This document shows, piece by piece, positions 18,150 through 28,095 of a stretch of 64,000 nucleotides of DNA. The first letter of the stretch is position 1. The number at the start of each line of letters is the position of its first letter. The notes under the pieces were generated by a model, which had not been told where the DNA came from, did not search any database, and saw nothing but the letters and a program-made list of their open reading frames with translations. A program made the translations under genes and the position numbers. This DNA is from Parabacteroides chinchillae (lineage in GTDB: Bacteria > Bacteroidota > Bacteroidia > Bacteroidales > Tannerellaceae): contig NZ_FNVS01000005.1 of assembly GCF_900108035.1 (NCBI RefSeq), positions 1-64,000 of the forward strand, given 5' to 3'.

Positions 18150-18623
18150 TTACTTCTTATGCGGTGCTCCAAACTCCTTGCAGGTCACTTCGTCCATTTC
18201 CACCTTCCATATCTTAACATTCACAACGGCCGGATCACTATACTTGAAAGTCTTATCTGAATATTGTTTCATTATAATATCCAACGCTTCCACTTTCCGG
18301 TCAAAATTTTCTTCGTAAGCCACCTTGCCCCAACAGATTACGCTTTTGGAACGCATTCGGTAACTGCATGCCACTTCGGGGTGCTGAAACACCAGTGCAT
18401 GATCAGTGCTGAAGGTGATACAAACTTTCGGGTTTCTTTCCAGAATAGAAATACTGCGCCCTTCCTGTGCAGAATGCAGATAAACAACACCATCGCGATA
18501 GCCAAAATTCATCGGCAAAACATAAGGCGTTCCGTCCGTATCGGCCAGGCCTACGTAGCAAACATCACATTTGCTGATTATAAATTCTATCTGTTCTTTC
18601 TCTGTATGTACAAGCGTCTTCAT
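18150..18623 (-). CDS. Pyridoxamine 5'-phosphate oxidase-family flavoprotein (NimA-like)
   Basis: 157 aa split-barrel FMN-binding protein. It shows CYVGLADTDGTPYVLPMNFGY at the N-terminus, then VYLHSAQEGRSISIL and VICWGKV. This subgroup includes NimA-type nitroimidazole reductases, but many members are general flavin oxidoreductases; I make no resistance claim. The predicted start MKTLVHTEKE is the first in-frame ATG. Confidence 0.85.
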   Translation of the reverse strand: MKTLVHTEKEQIEFIISKCDVCYVGLADTDGTPYVLPMNFGYRDGVVYLHSAQEGRSISILERNPKVCITFSTDHALVFQHPEVACSYRMRSKSVICWGKVAYEENFDRKVEALDIIMKQYSDKTFKYSDPAVVNVKIWKVEMDEVTCKEFGAPHKK

Positions 18624-18754
18624 CTCTTATTCCAATTACGCTCACAAACATAATTAAAAAAGTTCAATCCTGTATTTTCTATTTATGCAATTCTTGCGCA
18701 GGATTATCTTAATCACACCGGCCAACACCGCTTTTTCCCGGCAACAAAATTCAT

Positions 18755-18836
18755 GTTGATAATTATCAACCGAACGGTTGATAGTCGTCAGCCATACGGT
18801 TGACAATTGTCGGCCGCTTGGTCGATAATTGTCAAC
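18755..18836. repeat. Four tandem 22-bp palindromic repeats upstream of frdC
   Basis: Units start at 18755, 18777, 18799 and 18821, in exact 22-bp register. Each has an internal dyad of the form GTTGAyAATTrTCAAC; the first is the perfect 16-bp palindrome GTTGATAATTATCAAC (18755-18770). The array ends about 100 bp before the predicted -33 box of frdC. The regular phase of two helical turns suggests a protein-binding array, but a repeat element is equally possible. The rest of 18624-19031 holds only the frdC promoter. Confidence 0.7.
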
Positions 18837-18934
18837 TCAAAACTTGTCCGTCACAAAAACAGATTTCATCACCAGGCCATTTAGAACCGGCAACGTCAGA
18901 AATTTTTCATTACAGAAATATTTCCTTATTCTTA

Positions 18935-18965
18935 TTGCTTGATATGCGGATTTAGCATACCTTTG
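18935..18965 (+). promoter_or_regulatory. frdC promoter
   Basis: A TTG (-33 region) at 18935-18937 and the -7 box TACCTTTG at 18958-18965 are 20 bp apart, the Bacteroidetes consensus. Transcription would start near 18972, giving a leader of about 60 nt before the frdC ATG. Confidence 0.7.
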
Positions 18966-19031
18966 CGTGATAATTACATAGTTTAAGGTTGAAACTTCTA
19001 AACACAATTAAATAACTTAAATTATTATCTT

Positions 19032-19730
19032 ATGTGGTTACTTAATTCTTCTATCGGGAAGAAACTGATAATGAGTATATCAGGTATCTTCCTTATTCTG
19101 TTTTTATTGTTCCATATGTCCATGAACGTGGCGGCTGTATTCTCCGGGGCAGCTTACGACGCGATCTGTGCATTTCTGGGAGCAAACTGGTATGCCGTAG
19201 CTGCTACAATGGTGTTGGCTGCAGGCTTCATTATCCACATCATTTACGCATTCATTCTGACATTGCAGAACCGTAAGGCTCGCGGAAACGACCGTTACGC
19301 TATCAATGCCCGTCCGAAAGGCGTAGAATGGGCTTCTCAGAACATGCTTGTGCTGGGTATTATTGTAATCCTGTTCCTGGTATTACACTTCACTCAGTTC
19401 TGGTACAACATGATGTTTGCCGAATTAATGGGACACCATGAAGTTATGCTGGGCGATGGTACAGTAGCTTCTCCTCAGAGCGGCGCCACTTTTATTAATT
19501 ATTATTTCAAAGGTAACATCCTTATTACCGTGTTATATCTGATATGGTATGTAGCTTTGTGGTTCCACCTGACTCATGGTTTCTGGAGCGCAATCCACAC
19601 ATTGGGTTGGAACAACACCATCTGGATGAGCCGTTGGGAATGTATCTCTAAAATCTTTGCAACCGTAGTTTGTGCTATCTTTGCAATTATCACTATTATT
19701 TTCTATCTGAATGGTGTTGGCGGTTGCTAA
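19032..19730 (+). CDS. frdC: Fumarate reductase/succinate dehydrogenase cytochrome b subunit
   Basis: 232 aa with five hydrophobic helices and several membrane His residues (LFHMSMN, FIIHIIYAF, LHFTQFWYN, LWFHLTHGFW), consistent with a di-heme class B subunit. It anchors FrdAB and exchanges electrons with menaquinone. It is the first gene of frdCAB with a consensus promoter; FrdA follows 58 nt later. In Bacteroidales this complex mainly reduces fumarate at the end of succinate fermentation. Confidence 0.93.
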   Translation: MWLLNSSIGKKLIMSISGIFLILFLLFHMSMNVAAVFSGAAYDAICAFLGANWYAVAATMVLAAGFIIHIIYAFILTLQNRKARGNDRYAINARPKGVEWASQNMLVLGIIVILFLVLHFTQFWYNMMFAELMGHHEVMLGDGTVASPQSGATFINYYFKGNILITVLYLIWYVALWFHLTHGFWSAIHTLGWNNTIWMSRWECISKIFATVVCAIFAIITIIFYLNGVGGC

Positions 19731-19788
19731 GAAACCGGTTTTCTGCATAAGCTGACAATTAATAATCAATCATTGAAAATAAATTATT

Positions 19789-21732
19789 ATGACTGAAATA
19801 AATTCTAAAATACCTCAAGGCCCGTTGGCTGAGAAGTGGAGTAATTATAAAGCTCACCAGAAATTGGTGAACCCCGCAAACAAACGTCGTCTGGATGTAA
19901 TCGTTGTTGGTACAGGTCTGGCTGGTGCTTCTGCTGCCGCATCACTGGCTGAAATGGGATTCAACGTATTGAACTTCTGTATCCAGGACTCACCTCGCCG
20001 TGCACACTCTATTGCCGCGCAGGGAGGTATCAATGCTGCAAAAAATTATCAGAATGACGGCGACTCTGTTTACCGTCTGTTTTACGATACAATCAAAGGT
20101 GGCGACTATCGTGCACGCGAAGCCAACGTATACCGTTTGGCTGAAGTATCTAACAGTATTATAGACCAGTGTGTAGCACAAGGTGTTCCTTTCGCCCGCG
20201 AATACGGCGGCCTGTTGGATAACCGTTCATTCGGCGGTGCCCAGGTATCACGTACATTCTATGCCCGCGGTCAGACCGGACAGCAATTGTTGCTGGGTGC
20301 TTATTCTGCATTAAGCCGTCAGATCGGATTAGGTAAAGTAAAGATGTACACACGCCACGAAATGCTGGACGTTGTTAAAATTGATGGCCGCGCCCGTGGT
20401 ATCATCGCCCGTAACCTGATTACCGGTAAGGTTGAGCGTTTTGCTGCCCACGCAGTAGTTGTTGCAACAGGTGGCTATGTAAATACCTTCTTCCTGTCTA
20501 CTAATGCAATGGCATCCAACGGTTCAGCTGCATGGCAGTGCTATAAGAAAGGTGCTTATTTTGCAAACCCATGTATGGTGCAGATTCACCCGACTTGTGT
20601 TCCTGTACACGGCGATTATCAGTCAAAACTGACTTTGATGTCCGAATCTCTTCGTAACGATGGACGTATCTGGGTTCCAAAAAAACTGGAAGATGCAAAA
20701 GCATTGCAGGCTGGAACAAAGAAAGGTAAAGATATTCCGGAAGCAGACCGCGATTACTATCTGGAACGCCGTTATCCGGCATTCGGCAACCTGGTTCCGC
20801 GTGACGTGGCTTCACGTGCAGCTAAAGAACGTTGCGATGCAGGCTTCGGTGTAAACAATACAGGTTTGGCTGTATTCCTTGACTTCTCCGACGCTATCAA
20901 CCGTTTGGGCAAGGAAGTAGTGAAAGCTAAATACGGCAACCTGTTCGATATGTACGAAGAAATTACCAATGACGATCCATACGAAACACCAATGATGATT
21001 TATCCTGCATTACACTATTCAATGGGTGGTTTGTGGGTAGACTATGAATTGATGACTTCCATTCCGGGCTTGTTCGCTATCGGTGAAGCAAACTTCTCAG
21101 ACCACGGTGCAAACCGTTTGGGAGCATCAGCCTTGATGCAAGGTTTGGCCGACGGTTACTTCGTATTGCCTTATACTATCCAGAACTATCTGTCAGACCA
21201 GATTCAGGTTCCGCGTTTCAGTACAGACCTGCCTGAATTTGCAGAAGCAGAAAAGGCTATCAACGCACGTATTGCAAAACTGATGGGCATCCAGGGTAAA
21301 GAGTCTGTTGATTCTATCCATAAAAAGCTGGGACACATCATGTGGGAACACATCGGTATGGCCCGTGATGCCAAAGGTTTGGAAGAAGCTATCCAAATGT
21401 TGAAAGACCTGAAGAAAGAATTCTGGACAAACGTACATATTCCGGGTAAAGGTGATGACCTGAACGTTGAACTCGAAAAAGCACTTCGTCTGGCCGACTT
21501 CATCGAAATCGGTACATTGATGGCTCACGATGCATTAGACCGTGCAGAGTCTTGTGGCGGACACTTCCGTACAGAGCATCAGACTGAAGAAGGCGAAGCC
21601 CTTCGTCACGACGATAAATTCATGTACGTATCTTGCTGGGAATACCAGGGTGAAGACAAAGATCCTGTTATGTTGAAAGAAGATCTGAATTATGAATTCG
21701 TAGTACCTCAGACACGTAACTACAAGAAGTAA
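19789..21732 (+). CDS. frdA: Fumarate reductase flavoprotein subunit
   Basis: 647 aa. FAD site [20 protein letters not shown] (residues about 37-56); flavinylation His in [16 protein letters not shown]; substrate-site [18 protein letters not shown] and capping-domain sequences. It catalyses fumarate/succinate interconversion on the cytoplasmic face. Codon usage appears strongly biased toward common codons, as expected for a highly expressed respiratory gene. FrdB begins 25 nt downstream. Confidence 0.97.
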   Translation: MTEINSKIPQGPLAEKWSNYKAHQKLVNPANKRRLDVIVVGTGLAGASAAASLAEMGFNVLNFCIQDSPRRAHSIAAQGGINAAKNYQNDGDSVYRLFYDTIKGGDYRAREANVYRLAEVSNSIIDQCVAQGVPFAREYGGLLDNRSFGGAQVSRTFYARGQTGQQLLLGAYSALSRQIGLGKVKMYTRHEMLDVVKIDGRARGIIARNLITGKVERFAAHAVVVATGGYVNTFFLSTNAMASNGSAAWQCYKKGAYFANPCMVQIHPTCVPVHGDYQSKLTLMSESLRNDGRIWVPKKLEDAKALQAGTKKGKDIPEADRDYYLERRYPAFGNLVPRDVASRAAKERCDAGFGVNNTGLAVFLDFSDAINRLGKEVVKAKYGNLFDMYEEITNDDPYETPMMIYPALHYSMGGLWVDYELMTSIPGLFAIGEANFSDHGANRLGASALMQGLADGYFVLPYTIQNYLSDQIQVPRFSTDLPEFAEAEKAINARIAKLMGIQGKESVDSIHKKLGHIMWEHIGMARDAKGLEEAIQMLKDLKKEFWTNVHIPGKGDDLNVELEKALRLADFIEIGTLMAHDALDRAESCGGHFRTEHQTEEGEALRHDDKFMYVSCWEYQGEDKDPVMLKEDLNYEFVVPQTRNYKK

Positions 21733-21757
21733 TCAACCAATTACAAAAATTAGAATC

Positions 21758-22513
21758 ATGGATAAAGATATAAATATTTCAGTTAAAGTTTGGCGCCAGA
21801 GAGGTCCGAAGGAAAAAGGACAATTCGAAACCTATCAGCTGAAAAACATTAACCAGGGTACTTCTTTCCTGGAAATGTTGGATATTCTGAACGAACAGTT
21901 GATCAACGAGGGGAAAGAACCTATTGTATTCGATCATGACTGCCGTGAAGGTATCTGCGGTATGTGTTCTCTTTATGTAAACGGCCATGCACATGGTCCG
22001 GCTACAGGAGCAACAACCTGCCAGCTTTATATGCGTCGTTTCCACGATGGAGAGACAATCACGATCGAACCTTGGCGTTCTGCCGGATTCCCGATCATCC
22101 GCGACTTGATGGTAGATCGTTACGCTTACGATAAAATCATTCAAGCTGGTGGTTTCGTTTCAGTAAACACAGGTGGTGTACCTGATGCCAATTCAATTGC
22201 TATTCCTCGTGATGATGCAGAAATGGCTATGGATGCCGCCGCTTGTATCGGTTGCGGTGCTTGTGCCGCTGCTTGCAAAAACGGTTCAGCTATGTTGTTC
22301 GTTTCTGCCAAGGTTAGCCAGTTGGCTTTATTACCTCAAGGCAAAATCGAAGCTTCACGCCGTGCAAAAGCTATGGTAGCCAAGATGGACGAACTGGGCT
22401 TCGGTAACTGTACAAACACTCGTGCCTGCGAAATGGAATGTCCGAAGAACATCTCCGTCAGCAATATCGCCCGCATGAACCGCGAATTCATTTGGGCTAA
22501 GTTGAAAGACTAA
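21758..22513 (+). CDS. frdB: Fumarate reductase iron-sulfur subunit
   Basis: 251 aa. The [2Fe-2S] motif is CREGICGMC followed by a distal Cys in GATTCQ. The C-terminal part has [11 protein letters not shown] and [14 protein letters not shown] for the [4Fe-4S] and [3Fe-4S] clusters. It wires electrons from the FrdC hemes to FrdA. It is the last gene of the operon, followed by a strong hairpin terminator. Confidence 0.97.
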   Translation: MDKDINISVKVWRQRGPKEKGQFETYQLKNINQGTSFLEMLDILNEQLINEGKEPIVFDHDCREGICGMCSLYVNGHAHGPATGATTCQLYMRRFHDGETITIEPWRSAGFPIIRDLMVDRYAYDKIIQAGGFVSVNTGGVPDANSIAIPRDDAEMAMDAAACIGCGACAAACKNGSAMLFVSAKVSQLALLPQGKIEASRRAKAMVAKMDELGFGNCTNTRACEMECPKNISVSNIARMNREFIWAKLKD

Positions 22514-22540
22514 TATCCGTTATATTCGGATTTATAATAC

Positions 22541-22594
22541 AAAGGGCTGCAGGTGTCATACAAAATAATGACATTATGCAGTCCTTTATTTTTT
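22541..22594 (+). terminator. frdCAB terminator
   Basis: A stem of 11 bp (22541-22551 with 22577-22587, one G-U) extended by an inner GTGTCAT/ATGACAT pairing. It ends in a T-rich run at 22585-22594. Confidence 0.75.
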
Positions 22595-22630
22595 CAAACC
22601 ACAATAATACCACATAAGACCTATCACAAC

Positions 22631-23581
22631 ATGGAATCACTAAAAATAGCAACTGCCCAGTTTGAAACACGTGACAACGACAAAGCCTATAATCTTTCGG
22701 TAATCCGGGAAATATGTAGTAAAGCATCTGGCGAAGGTGCCCAGGTTGTAGCATTCCATGAATGTTCCGTTTGCGGATACACATTTGCAAAAGAGTTGTC
22801 AAGAGAAGAACTTTTAGCCATTGCAGAGCCAATCCCTTCGGGCAAAAGTACGCAAACATTAATCAGCATAGCAAAAGAATTTAATATCACCCTGCTGGCC
22901 GGATTCTTTGAAAAAGACAGTAACGACAATATCTACAAAGCACAAATTTGTGTAGATGGGAATGGACTGAAAGCAAAATACCGAAAACTCCATCCATTTA
23001 TCAATCCTCATATTCTTCCGGGCGATCGATATGTGGTATTCGATATAAAAGGATGGAAATGCGGTATTCTGATCTGTTACGATAACAATATTATTGAAAA
23101 TGTCCGCGCTACAAAATTGTTAGGAGCAGACATTATCTTCATGCCCCATGTAACCATGTGTACACTTTCTCCACGTCCGGGAGCCGGCTTGGTTGATCCT
23201 GCTTTGTGGGAAAAGCGCGATGCCGATCCTACCACCTTGCGTCAGGAATTTGATGGGCTGAAAGGTCGTTCCTGGCTAATGAAATGGCTCCCGGCCCGGG
23301 CATACGACAATGCCGTCTATGTAGTCTTTTCCAACCCGATAGGAAAAGATTATAATGAAATAAAAAATGGCTGCTCTATGATACTAGATCCGTTTGGTGA
23401 TATTCTGGCCGAATGCCGGAAACTGGGAGACGACTACGTAACAGCCACCCTTATCCCCGAAAAACTAACACAAGCCGGAGGGCATCGTTACCTCAACGCA
23501 CGCCGCCCTGAATTATATGCAGACATCATCAGCCAACCTCACACTTCGGTCCAAAAGGTAGCTTGGCTGACAGAGGAATAG
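22631..23581 (+). CDS. Carbon-nitrogen hydrolase (nitrilase superfamily)
   Basis: 316 aa from ATG 22631 (MESLKIATAQFETR); an upstream in-frame ATG at 22553 would read through the frd terminator. The catalytic triad is visible: Glu in AFHECSVCGY, Lys in KYRKLHPF, and Cys in CGILICYDNN. These enzymes hydrolyse amides (amidase, carbamoylase, omega-amidase). The substrate is unassigned. Monocistronic, ended by a short hairpin. Confidence 0.88.
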   Translation: MESLKIATAQFETRDNDKAYNLSVIREICSKASGEGAQVVAFHECSVCGYTFAKELSREELLAIAEPIPSGKSTQTLISIAKEFNITLLAGFFEKDSNDNIYKAQICVDGNGLKAKYRKLHPFINPHILPGDRYVVFDIKGWKCGILICYDNNIIENVRATKLLGADIIFMPHVTMCTLSPRPGAGLVDPALWEKRDADPTTLRQEFDGLKGRSWLMKWLPARAYDNAVYVVFSNPIGKDYNEIKNGCSMILDPFGDILAECRKLGDDYVTATLIPEKLTQAGGHRYLNARRPELYADIISQPHTSVQKVAWLTEE

Positions 23582-23612
23582 GTAACCGATTTTTGCTGCA
23601 ACCGGATATTGA

Positions 23613-23636
23613 AAATGCTTTTTACAAAAAGCATTT
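23613..23636 (+). terminator. Hairpin after the nitrilase-family gene
   Basis: AAATGCTTTTT (23613-23623) pairs with AAAAAGCATTT (23626-23636). Both arms are AT-rich, so it may serve as a weak terminator. Confidence 0.4.
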
Positions 23637-23668
23637 AAGTTATAAATGAAATATAGTACATTATTATA

Positions 23669-23676
23669 TACATTTG
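23669..23676 (+). promoter_or_regulatory. -7 box for the GH3 gene
   Basis: TACATTTG matches TAnnTTTG and sits 40 nt before the GH3 ATG; no good -33 TTG is seen at the usual distance. Confidence 0.45.
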
Positions 23677-23715
23677 CAAAGTCAATATTTGTCTTACAAT
23701 CTATACTATTTACTT

Positions 23716-26022
23716 ATGAACGGAAAATATATGTTTATTCTTTTGGCCAGTGCATTTGTCTATACAGCCTATCCACAATTATATAAAGACCCGAAAGCTT
23801 CGATAAAAGACCGTGTGGAAGATTTGCTTCAACGAATGACGCTGGAAGAAAAGGTGGAACAATTGTCGATGACTAGCCTTGCCGACTTCCCCAAGTCAAA
23901 ATCCGTATATGGCGTATGCGAAAGTCCTTTTATCGACATAAAACAAATTGCAGAACTATCAGCCAAAGCAAAAAAACATGCCCGCGAAAATACCCGATTA
24001 GGTATTCCTCCCATTCAAATAGGCGAATGCCTGCACGGACAACTGGCCTACGGAGCCACCATATTTCCGCAAGCCATTGCGCAGGGAAGCACATGGAGTC
24101 CTTCATTGATAGAAGAAATGGCTTCCGTAATAGCCTACGAAGCTTCGGCTTCAGGAGTAGATCAGGCATTATCTCCGTTATTCGACCTTATCAAAGATCC
24201 GCGTTACGGACGAAATGAAGAATGTTATGCAGAAGATCCGTATCTGGTAGGCGAGATGGGATCAGCTTTCGTTACAGGAATGCAAGGCAAACCCGAACAA
24301 ACACTTAAAGCCATTCCTGAAAACAAACTGATGTGCACAGCCAAGCATTTTGCAGGATACAGCCAACCGATTGCAGGGATCAACCTTGCTCCCTCTTCAC
24401 TGGGAGAACGCGAAATGAGATCGTTACACCTACCTCCTTTCCAGAAAGTAGTGCAAAAGGCAAACATTTATTCCGTTATGCCATCTTATAATGAGGTAGA
24501 TGGCATGCCGGCCCACGCAAATCATTTTCTACTGACTCAAATATTGCGTAATGAATGGAACTTCCAGGGCTATGTATTCTCCGATTACGGAGGCATATCC
24601 ATGCTACATTATTTCCATAAAACAGCCAAAGACAAAGCAGAGGCAGCACAACAAGCCATAACCGCAGGAGTAGACCTCGAAGCAGCCCGGCCGGAGAATT
24701 ATGCAGAACTGGTGCATTTAGTACAGGAAGGCAAAGTATCGGAAGAACTAATAAACCAATCGGTTCGGCGCATACTGACCGTCAAGTTTAAAGCCGGGCT
24801 TTTTGAAAAACCTTACCCCGACATAGCCAATCTGAAGAAAAGAGTTCATCTGCCTGCCCACGTCGAATTGGCGCAGAGGATTGCCGAAGAATCTATTATC
24901 CTCTTACAGAATGACAACAACCTGCTTCCGTTGAATCCCGATAAGCTGAAAAGTATTGCCGTGATAGGCCCCAATGCCAATCAGGTACAATATGGCGACT
25001 ATTCGTATACCCGTGACAACAAATCCGGTGTAACTGTGTTGGAAGGTATCAAACAATTGGTTGGAGACCGTATGCAAGTACACTATGCCAAAGGCTGCGA
25101 CATATCAGGACTAAGCAAGGAAGGCTTCGCCGAGGCAGTAGAGACTGCTCAAAAAGGTGATGCCGTAGTAGTTGTCCTGGGAGGAACCAGTGTGATTCTT
25201 TCCGGTATAGGTTGGGGAAAAGGGCCCGGAGAACAAGAAGCAGGCGATCCTTTCACCTGCGGCGAAGGGTATGACCTGACTGACATCAATCCGTTAGGTG
25301 TACAGCGTGAATTAATACAAGCACTGAAAGAAACGGGAAAACCAGTCATCCTCGTATTAATACACGGACGCCCCTGGAGTATTTCGTGGGAGAAGGAAAA
25401 CATACCGGCTATACTGGAAGCCTGGTACCCGGGCGAAAGAGGCGGTGCCGCCATCGCCAACATACTATTCGGTAAAGTAAACCCTTCGGGCCGGCTAAAT
25501 GTAACGATACCCCAATCAGTGGGACATATTCCGGTCAGTTACGATTATAAACCTTCCGGCAAAGGTATTAACCGCAAACCGGGCACAAAAGAGAAGCCGG
25601 GCAGAGATTATGTATTCTCTTCTCCCGCCCCGCTATTCCCATTTGGTTACGGATTATCTTACACCTCTTTCGCATATTCGGATATGCAAATCTCAAAGAA
25701 GACATTTGGTAAAGAAAGCATAGAAGTCTCCGTTAACGTCAAAAATACGGGTCAGTTAACAGGGAAAGAGGTAGTACAACTTTATGTAAACGACCTGGTA
25801 AGCAGTACAACTACTCCAGTTATGTCGTTAATACGTTTCCGGAAAATAGAATTAAAGCCGGCAGAAAGCAAACGAATCTCATTCACAATACCTTATCAGG
25901 AACTGGGTTTATGGAATGCCCGCATGCAATATGTTACGGAACCGGGACTGTTTGAATTTATGTTTGCCAAATCGGCAGAAGACATCCAATGCCGGGAAAT
26001 AGCAGAATATAAAGGTAATTAG
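23716..26022 (+). CDS. GH3 beta-glycosidase (beta-glucosidase/beta-xylosidase type)
   Basis: 768 aa from ATG 23716, which gives a signal peptide (MFILLASAFVYTAY). Domains: GH3 N (about 25-360) with nucleophile Asp in VFSDYGG; GH3 C (about 390-620) with IAVIGPNANQVQYGDYSY and the GEQEAGD acid/base region; and a C-terminal fibronectin-III-like domain (VKNTGQLTGKEVVQLYV). It removes terminal beta-linked sugars in the periplasm. Sugar specificity cannot be fixed; a xylosidase or arabinosidase activity is possible given the arabinose theme nearby. Confidence 0.93.
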   Translation: MNGKYMFILLASAFVYTAYPQLYKDPKASIKDRVEDLLQRMTLEEKVEQLSMTSLADFPKSKSVYGVCESPFIDIKQIAELSAKAKKHARENTRLGIPPIQIGECLHGQLAYGATIFPQAIAQGSTWSPSLIEEMASVIAYEASASGVDQALSPLFDLIKDPRYGRNEECYAEDPYLVGEMGSAFVTGMQGKPEQTLKAIPENKLMCTAKHFAGYSQPIAGINLAPSSLGEREMRSLHLPPFQKVVQKANIYSVMPSYNEVDGMPAHANHFLLTQILRNEWNFQGYVFSDYGGISMLHYFHKTAKDKAEAAQQAITAGVDLEAARPENYAELVHLVQEGKVSEELINQSVRRILTVKFKAGLFEKPYPDIANLKKRVHLPAHVELAQRIAEESIILLQNDNNLLPLNPDKLKSIAVIGPNANQVQYGDYSYTRDNKSGVTVLEGIKQLVGDRMQVHYAKGCDISGLSKEGFAEAVETAQKGDAVVVVLGGTSVILSGIGWGKGPGEQEAGDPFTCGEGYDLTDINPLGVQRELIQALKETGKPVILVLIHGRPWSISWEKENIPAILEAWYPGERGGAAIANILFGKVNPSGRLNVTIPQSVGHIPVSYDYKPSGKGINRKPGTKEKPGRDYVFSSPAPLFPFGYGLSYTSFAYSDMQISKKTFGKESIEVSVNVKNTGQLTGKEVVQLYVNDLVSSTTTPVMSLIRFRKIELKPAESKRISFTIPYQELGLWNARMQYVTEPGLFEFMFAKSAEDIQCREIAEYKGN

Positions 26023-26105
26023 CCTAAAACGAGGATAAATAATAAAAATCCGAACATAATTACAATTTATTATCTGTTTTACAACACAATTTAGCATTTT
26101 AACTA

Positions 26106-26135
26106 TTGATACTTATTGAAAAAGCCATACTTTTG
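26106..26135 (+). promoter_or_regulatory. Promoter of 93-bp element, copy 1
   Basis: TTG at 26106-26108 and TACTTTTG at 26128-26135, 19 bp apart. The predicted start lies near 26142, just inside the duplicated leader. Confidence 0.65.
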
Positions 26136-26224
26136 CATTGTGGTTTTTTCATAATAGTATTAGATTTAAGGTTAACAAAGTTTGGTTAGGGCTTGTCGTG
26201 AGACAGGCTTTAATTGTTTATAAG
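26132..26224 (+). repeat. 93-bp perfect repeat, copy 1
   Basis: Identical over 93 bp to 28248-28340. It begins inside the -7 box and ends with a 7-bp stem (GCTTGTC/GACAGGC, one G-U) capped by a GTGA tetraloop of GNRA type. The 5' half is U-rich (GTGGTTTTTTCATAATAG). Confidence 0.9.
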
Positions 26225-26386
26225 AGGCAGAATATTTCAAACAAGTCCGGAATCTACGCATTACAACACCGGAAGCATGTAAGCCTAAAGAACTTTTATA
26301 CCCCTTTATGTAAAAAGGAGTCCAAACAAGAAGAAAACACACCCCTGAAAAGGTCAAGGCAGCAACGTAATGTGCAGCCTTTTTTC
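26142..26386 (+). ncRNA. Candidate structured non-coding RNA or attenuated leader
   Basis: A consensus promoter starts transcription at about 26142, and an imperfect hairpin (26356-26363 with 26374-26381) followed by TTTTTT ends it near 26386. No convincing coding sequence lies between. The LiaF-like gene downstream has its own promoter, so this may be a free RNA of about 245 nt. Most of 26023-26528 is explained by this unit. Confidence 0.5.
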
Positions 26387-26470
26387 ATCCCTTATCTTAA
26401 AATACCATCTCTTTTTATCGGGAATATTCCGTAATTCACCGATATTTGTCTGTAATCAAGCGGTTTTATA

Positions 26471-26501
26471 TTGCATGTACTTTACATCAAACTTACATTT
26501 G
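26471..26501 (+). promoter_or_regulatory. Promoter of the LiaF-like/LytTR pair
   Basis: TTG at 26471-26473 and TACATTTG at 26494-26501, separated by 20 bp. The predicted start is about 26508, 21 nt before the ATG. Confidence 0.7.
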
Positions 26502-26528
26502 TATCAAACGAATTTAAAATAAGATATC

Positions 26529-27281
26529 ATGAATACAAATAACAAAAGTGTATTTTGGGCAATTCCGTTCATCTTTGTCGGCATTGTCTGGTTTCTGAAA
26601 AACATGGGGATAGTTACATATAGCTTATTTTCCATACTTATTTCATGGCAAGTACTTCTCATATATGTAGGACTGTTTAATCTATTAAGTAAACGTTTTT
26701 GGGCAGGATTGATTACCACTGCAATAGGAGTTGTATTTATTCTACCGGAAATAGGTTGGTCAAGCAGTAACTGGCTTCATGTTTATTGGCCTCTTATCTT
26801 CGTAATTATTGGTGTATTCCAACTATTCAAACCCCAAAGAAGGCCCAACACAAATTTCCATCAAAAACATTTTCAAAGAAATTTCCAAAAACATTGGAAG
26901 GAAGAAGCAAACACATACTCCAACACAGATTATTCCAGTCAGGATGGTTTCGTTATATCCTACAACACATTTGGCTCTGTTCAGCAAATCGTATTAGACC
27001 CGGTTTTCAAAGGGGCGGATATCCGAAATACATGTGGCGGAACAGTATTAGACTTGCGCCGAACTAAACTGGAAGCAGCGCAGACCTTCATCGATGTAGA
27101 ATGTACTTTCGGAGGTATTGAAATCTATTTGCCTGCCGAATGGAATTTACAATCACAAGTCAATACAGTTATTGGCGGATGCGATGACAAGCGTTATCAC
27201 TCTTCAGCCGAAACAGATCAGGAACATGTGCTGATTATCCGGGGGAAAGTAACTTTTGGCGGTATTGAATTTAAGAATTAA
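26529..27281 (+). CDS. LiaF-like membrane protein (DUF5668 plus LiaF C-terminal domain)
   Basis: 250 aa. Four hydrophobic segments in residues 8-98 form a LiaI/LiaF-type membrane domain. A His/Gln/Lys-rich linker follows, and then a beta-helical LiaF-like domain (about 140-248) with repeated FGG motifs (CTFGGIEIYLP, VTFGGIEF). In Gram-positives LiaF-type proteins gate envelope-stress signalling. Here the gene sits directly before a membrane-bound LytTR regulator, suggesting a two-protein sensor module. Confidence 0.8.
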   Translation: MNTNNKSVFWAIPFIFVGIVWFLKNMGIVTYSLFSILISWQVLLIYVGLFNLLSKRFWAGLITTAIGVVFILPEIGWSSSNWLHVYWPLIFVIIGVFQLFKPQRRPNTNFHQKHFQRNFQKHWKEEANTYSNTDYSSQDGFVISYNTFGSVQQIVLDPVFKGADIRNTCGGTVLDLRRTKLEAAQTFIDVECTFGGIEIYLPAEWNLQSQVNTVIGGCDDKRYHSSAETDQEHVLIIRGKVTFGGIEFKN

Positions 27282-27285
27282 TCAT

Positions 27286-28095
27286 ATGCAAACACATCCG
27301 TTTTTTGGATCAGTCATAAACCGGATGACAGGACTTCTGGCAACGGTAACAACATGGGCAATTTATTCCCTGTTGCTATATTGCTATGGAGGTCTCGAAT
27401 GGTGGATGGCAGGTATAGATGGATTGATCTCCATTGGGCTTTTAGCCATAGCCGGATATCTGTACGGATACATTTTTGAAGTAATTCATTCATTACAAAT
27501 GTATCTGTTACTAGGCATTCTGATCCAGATAATCAGTCTGGCGGGTGCGTGGGAAATAGAATTATGGCTACAACAAGAAGCGATCACAGATTTTTGTGCC
27601 ACCATTCCGCTCCGGCTTACTCTGGGAACCTTAATCTGGGTAATCTTGTCGATGTGGTATCGCATATATAACCTGGAAAAACAAAGCCTGGAAGAATCCA
27701 TTGAGCCGTCCGAACCGGAATATGCAATTAATGAATTATCTGTTGTAAAAGCTGATGAAGAAACCATACTCGACCGCATTTCCGTAAAAGACGGTTCACG
27801 CATACATATTATCCATTTAGAAGAATTGCTCTATCTACAGGCTTGCGGGGATTACGTTACCCTCTTCACTTCCACAGGACAATATGTCAAGGAGCAAACG
27901 ATGAAATATTTTGAGGCACATTTGCCCCAGGAAATATTTGTGCGCATCCATCGTTCTTGTATCGTTAATATGGAACAAATTCTACGTATCGAATTGTTTG
28001 GAAAAGAAAATTACCAGATACGTTTAAAGAACGGTATCTGTCTCCGCGCAAGTTTATCCGGTTATAAACTGCTAAAAGAACGCTTGTCTTTATAA
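27286..28095 (+). CDS. Membrane-bound LytTR-family transcription regulator
   Basis: 269 aa from ATG 27286, 4 nt after the LiaF-like stop. Four transmembrane helices (about 15-125) are followed by a linker and a C-terminal LytTR DNA-binding domain (about 165-265; IHLEELLYLQACGDYVTLF, then FVRIHRSCIVN). There is no receiver domain, so DNA binding is probably controlled through the membrane part or the partner protein. Confidence 0.88.
   Translation: MQTHPFFGSVINRMTGLLATVTTWAIYSLLLYCYGGLEWWMAGIDGLISIGLLAIAGYLYGYIFEVIHSLQMYLLLGILIQIISLAGAWEIELWLQQEAITDFCATIPLRLTLGTLIWVILSMWYRIYNLEKQSLEESIEPSEPEYAINELSVVKADEETILDRISVKDGSRIHIIHLEELLYLQACGDYVTLFTSTGQYVKEQTMKYFEAHLPQEIFVRIHRSCIVNMEQILRIELFGKENYQIRLKNGICLRASLSGYKLLKERLSL

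Noticed and set aside
18755-18836. CRISPR array
   Set aside because: Units are contiguous 22-mers with imperfect palindromes and no spacers; no cas genes are near.
26138-26434. Small protein of 98 codons in the 93-bp element transcript
   Set aside because: The frame runs through the hairpin and the terminator, has no ribosome-binding site, and the second copy of the element does not preserve it.
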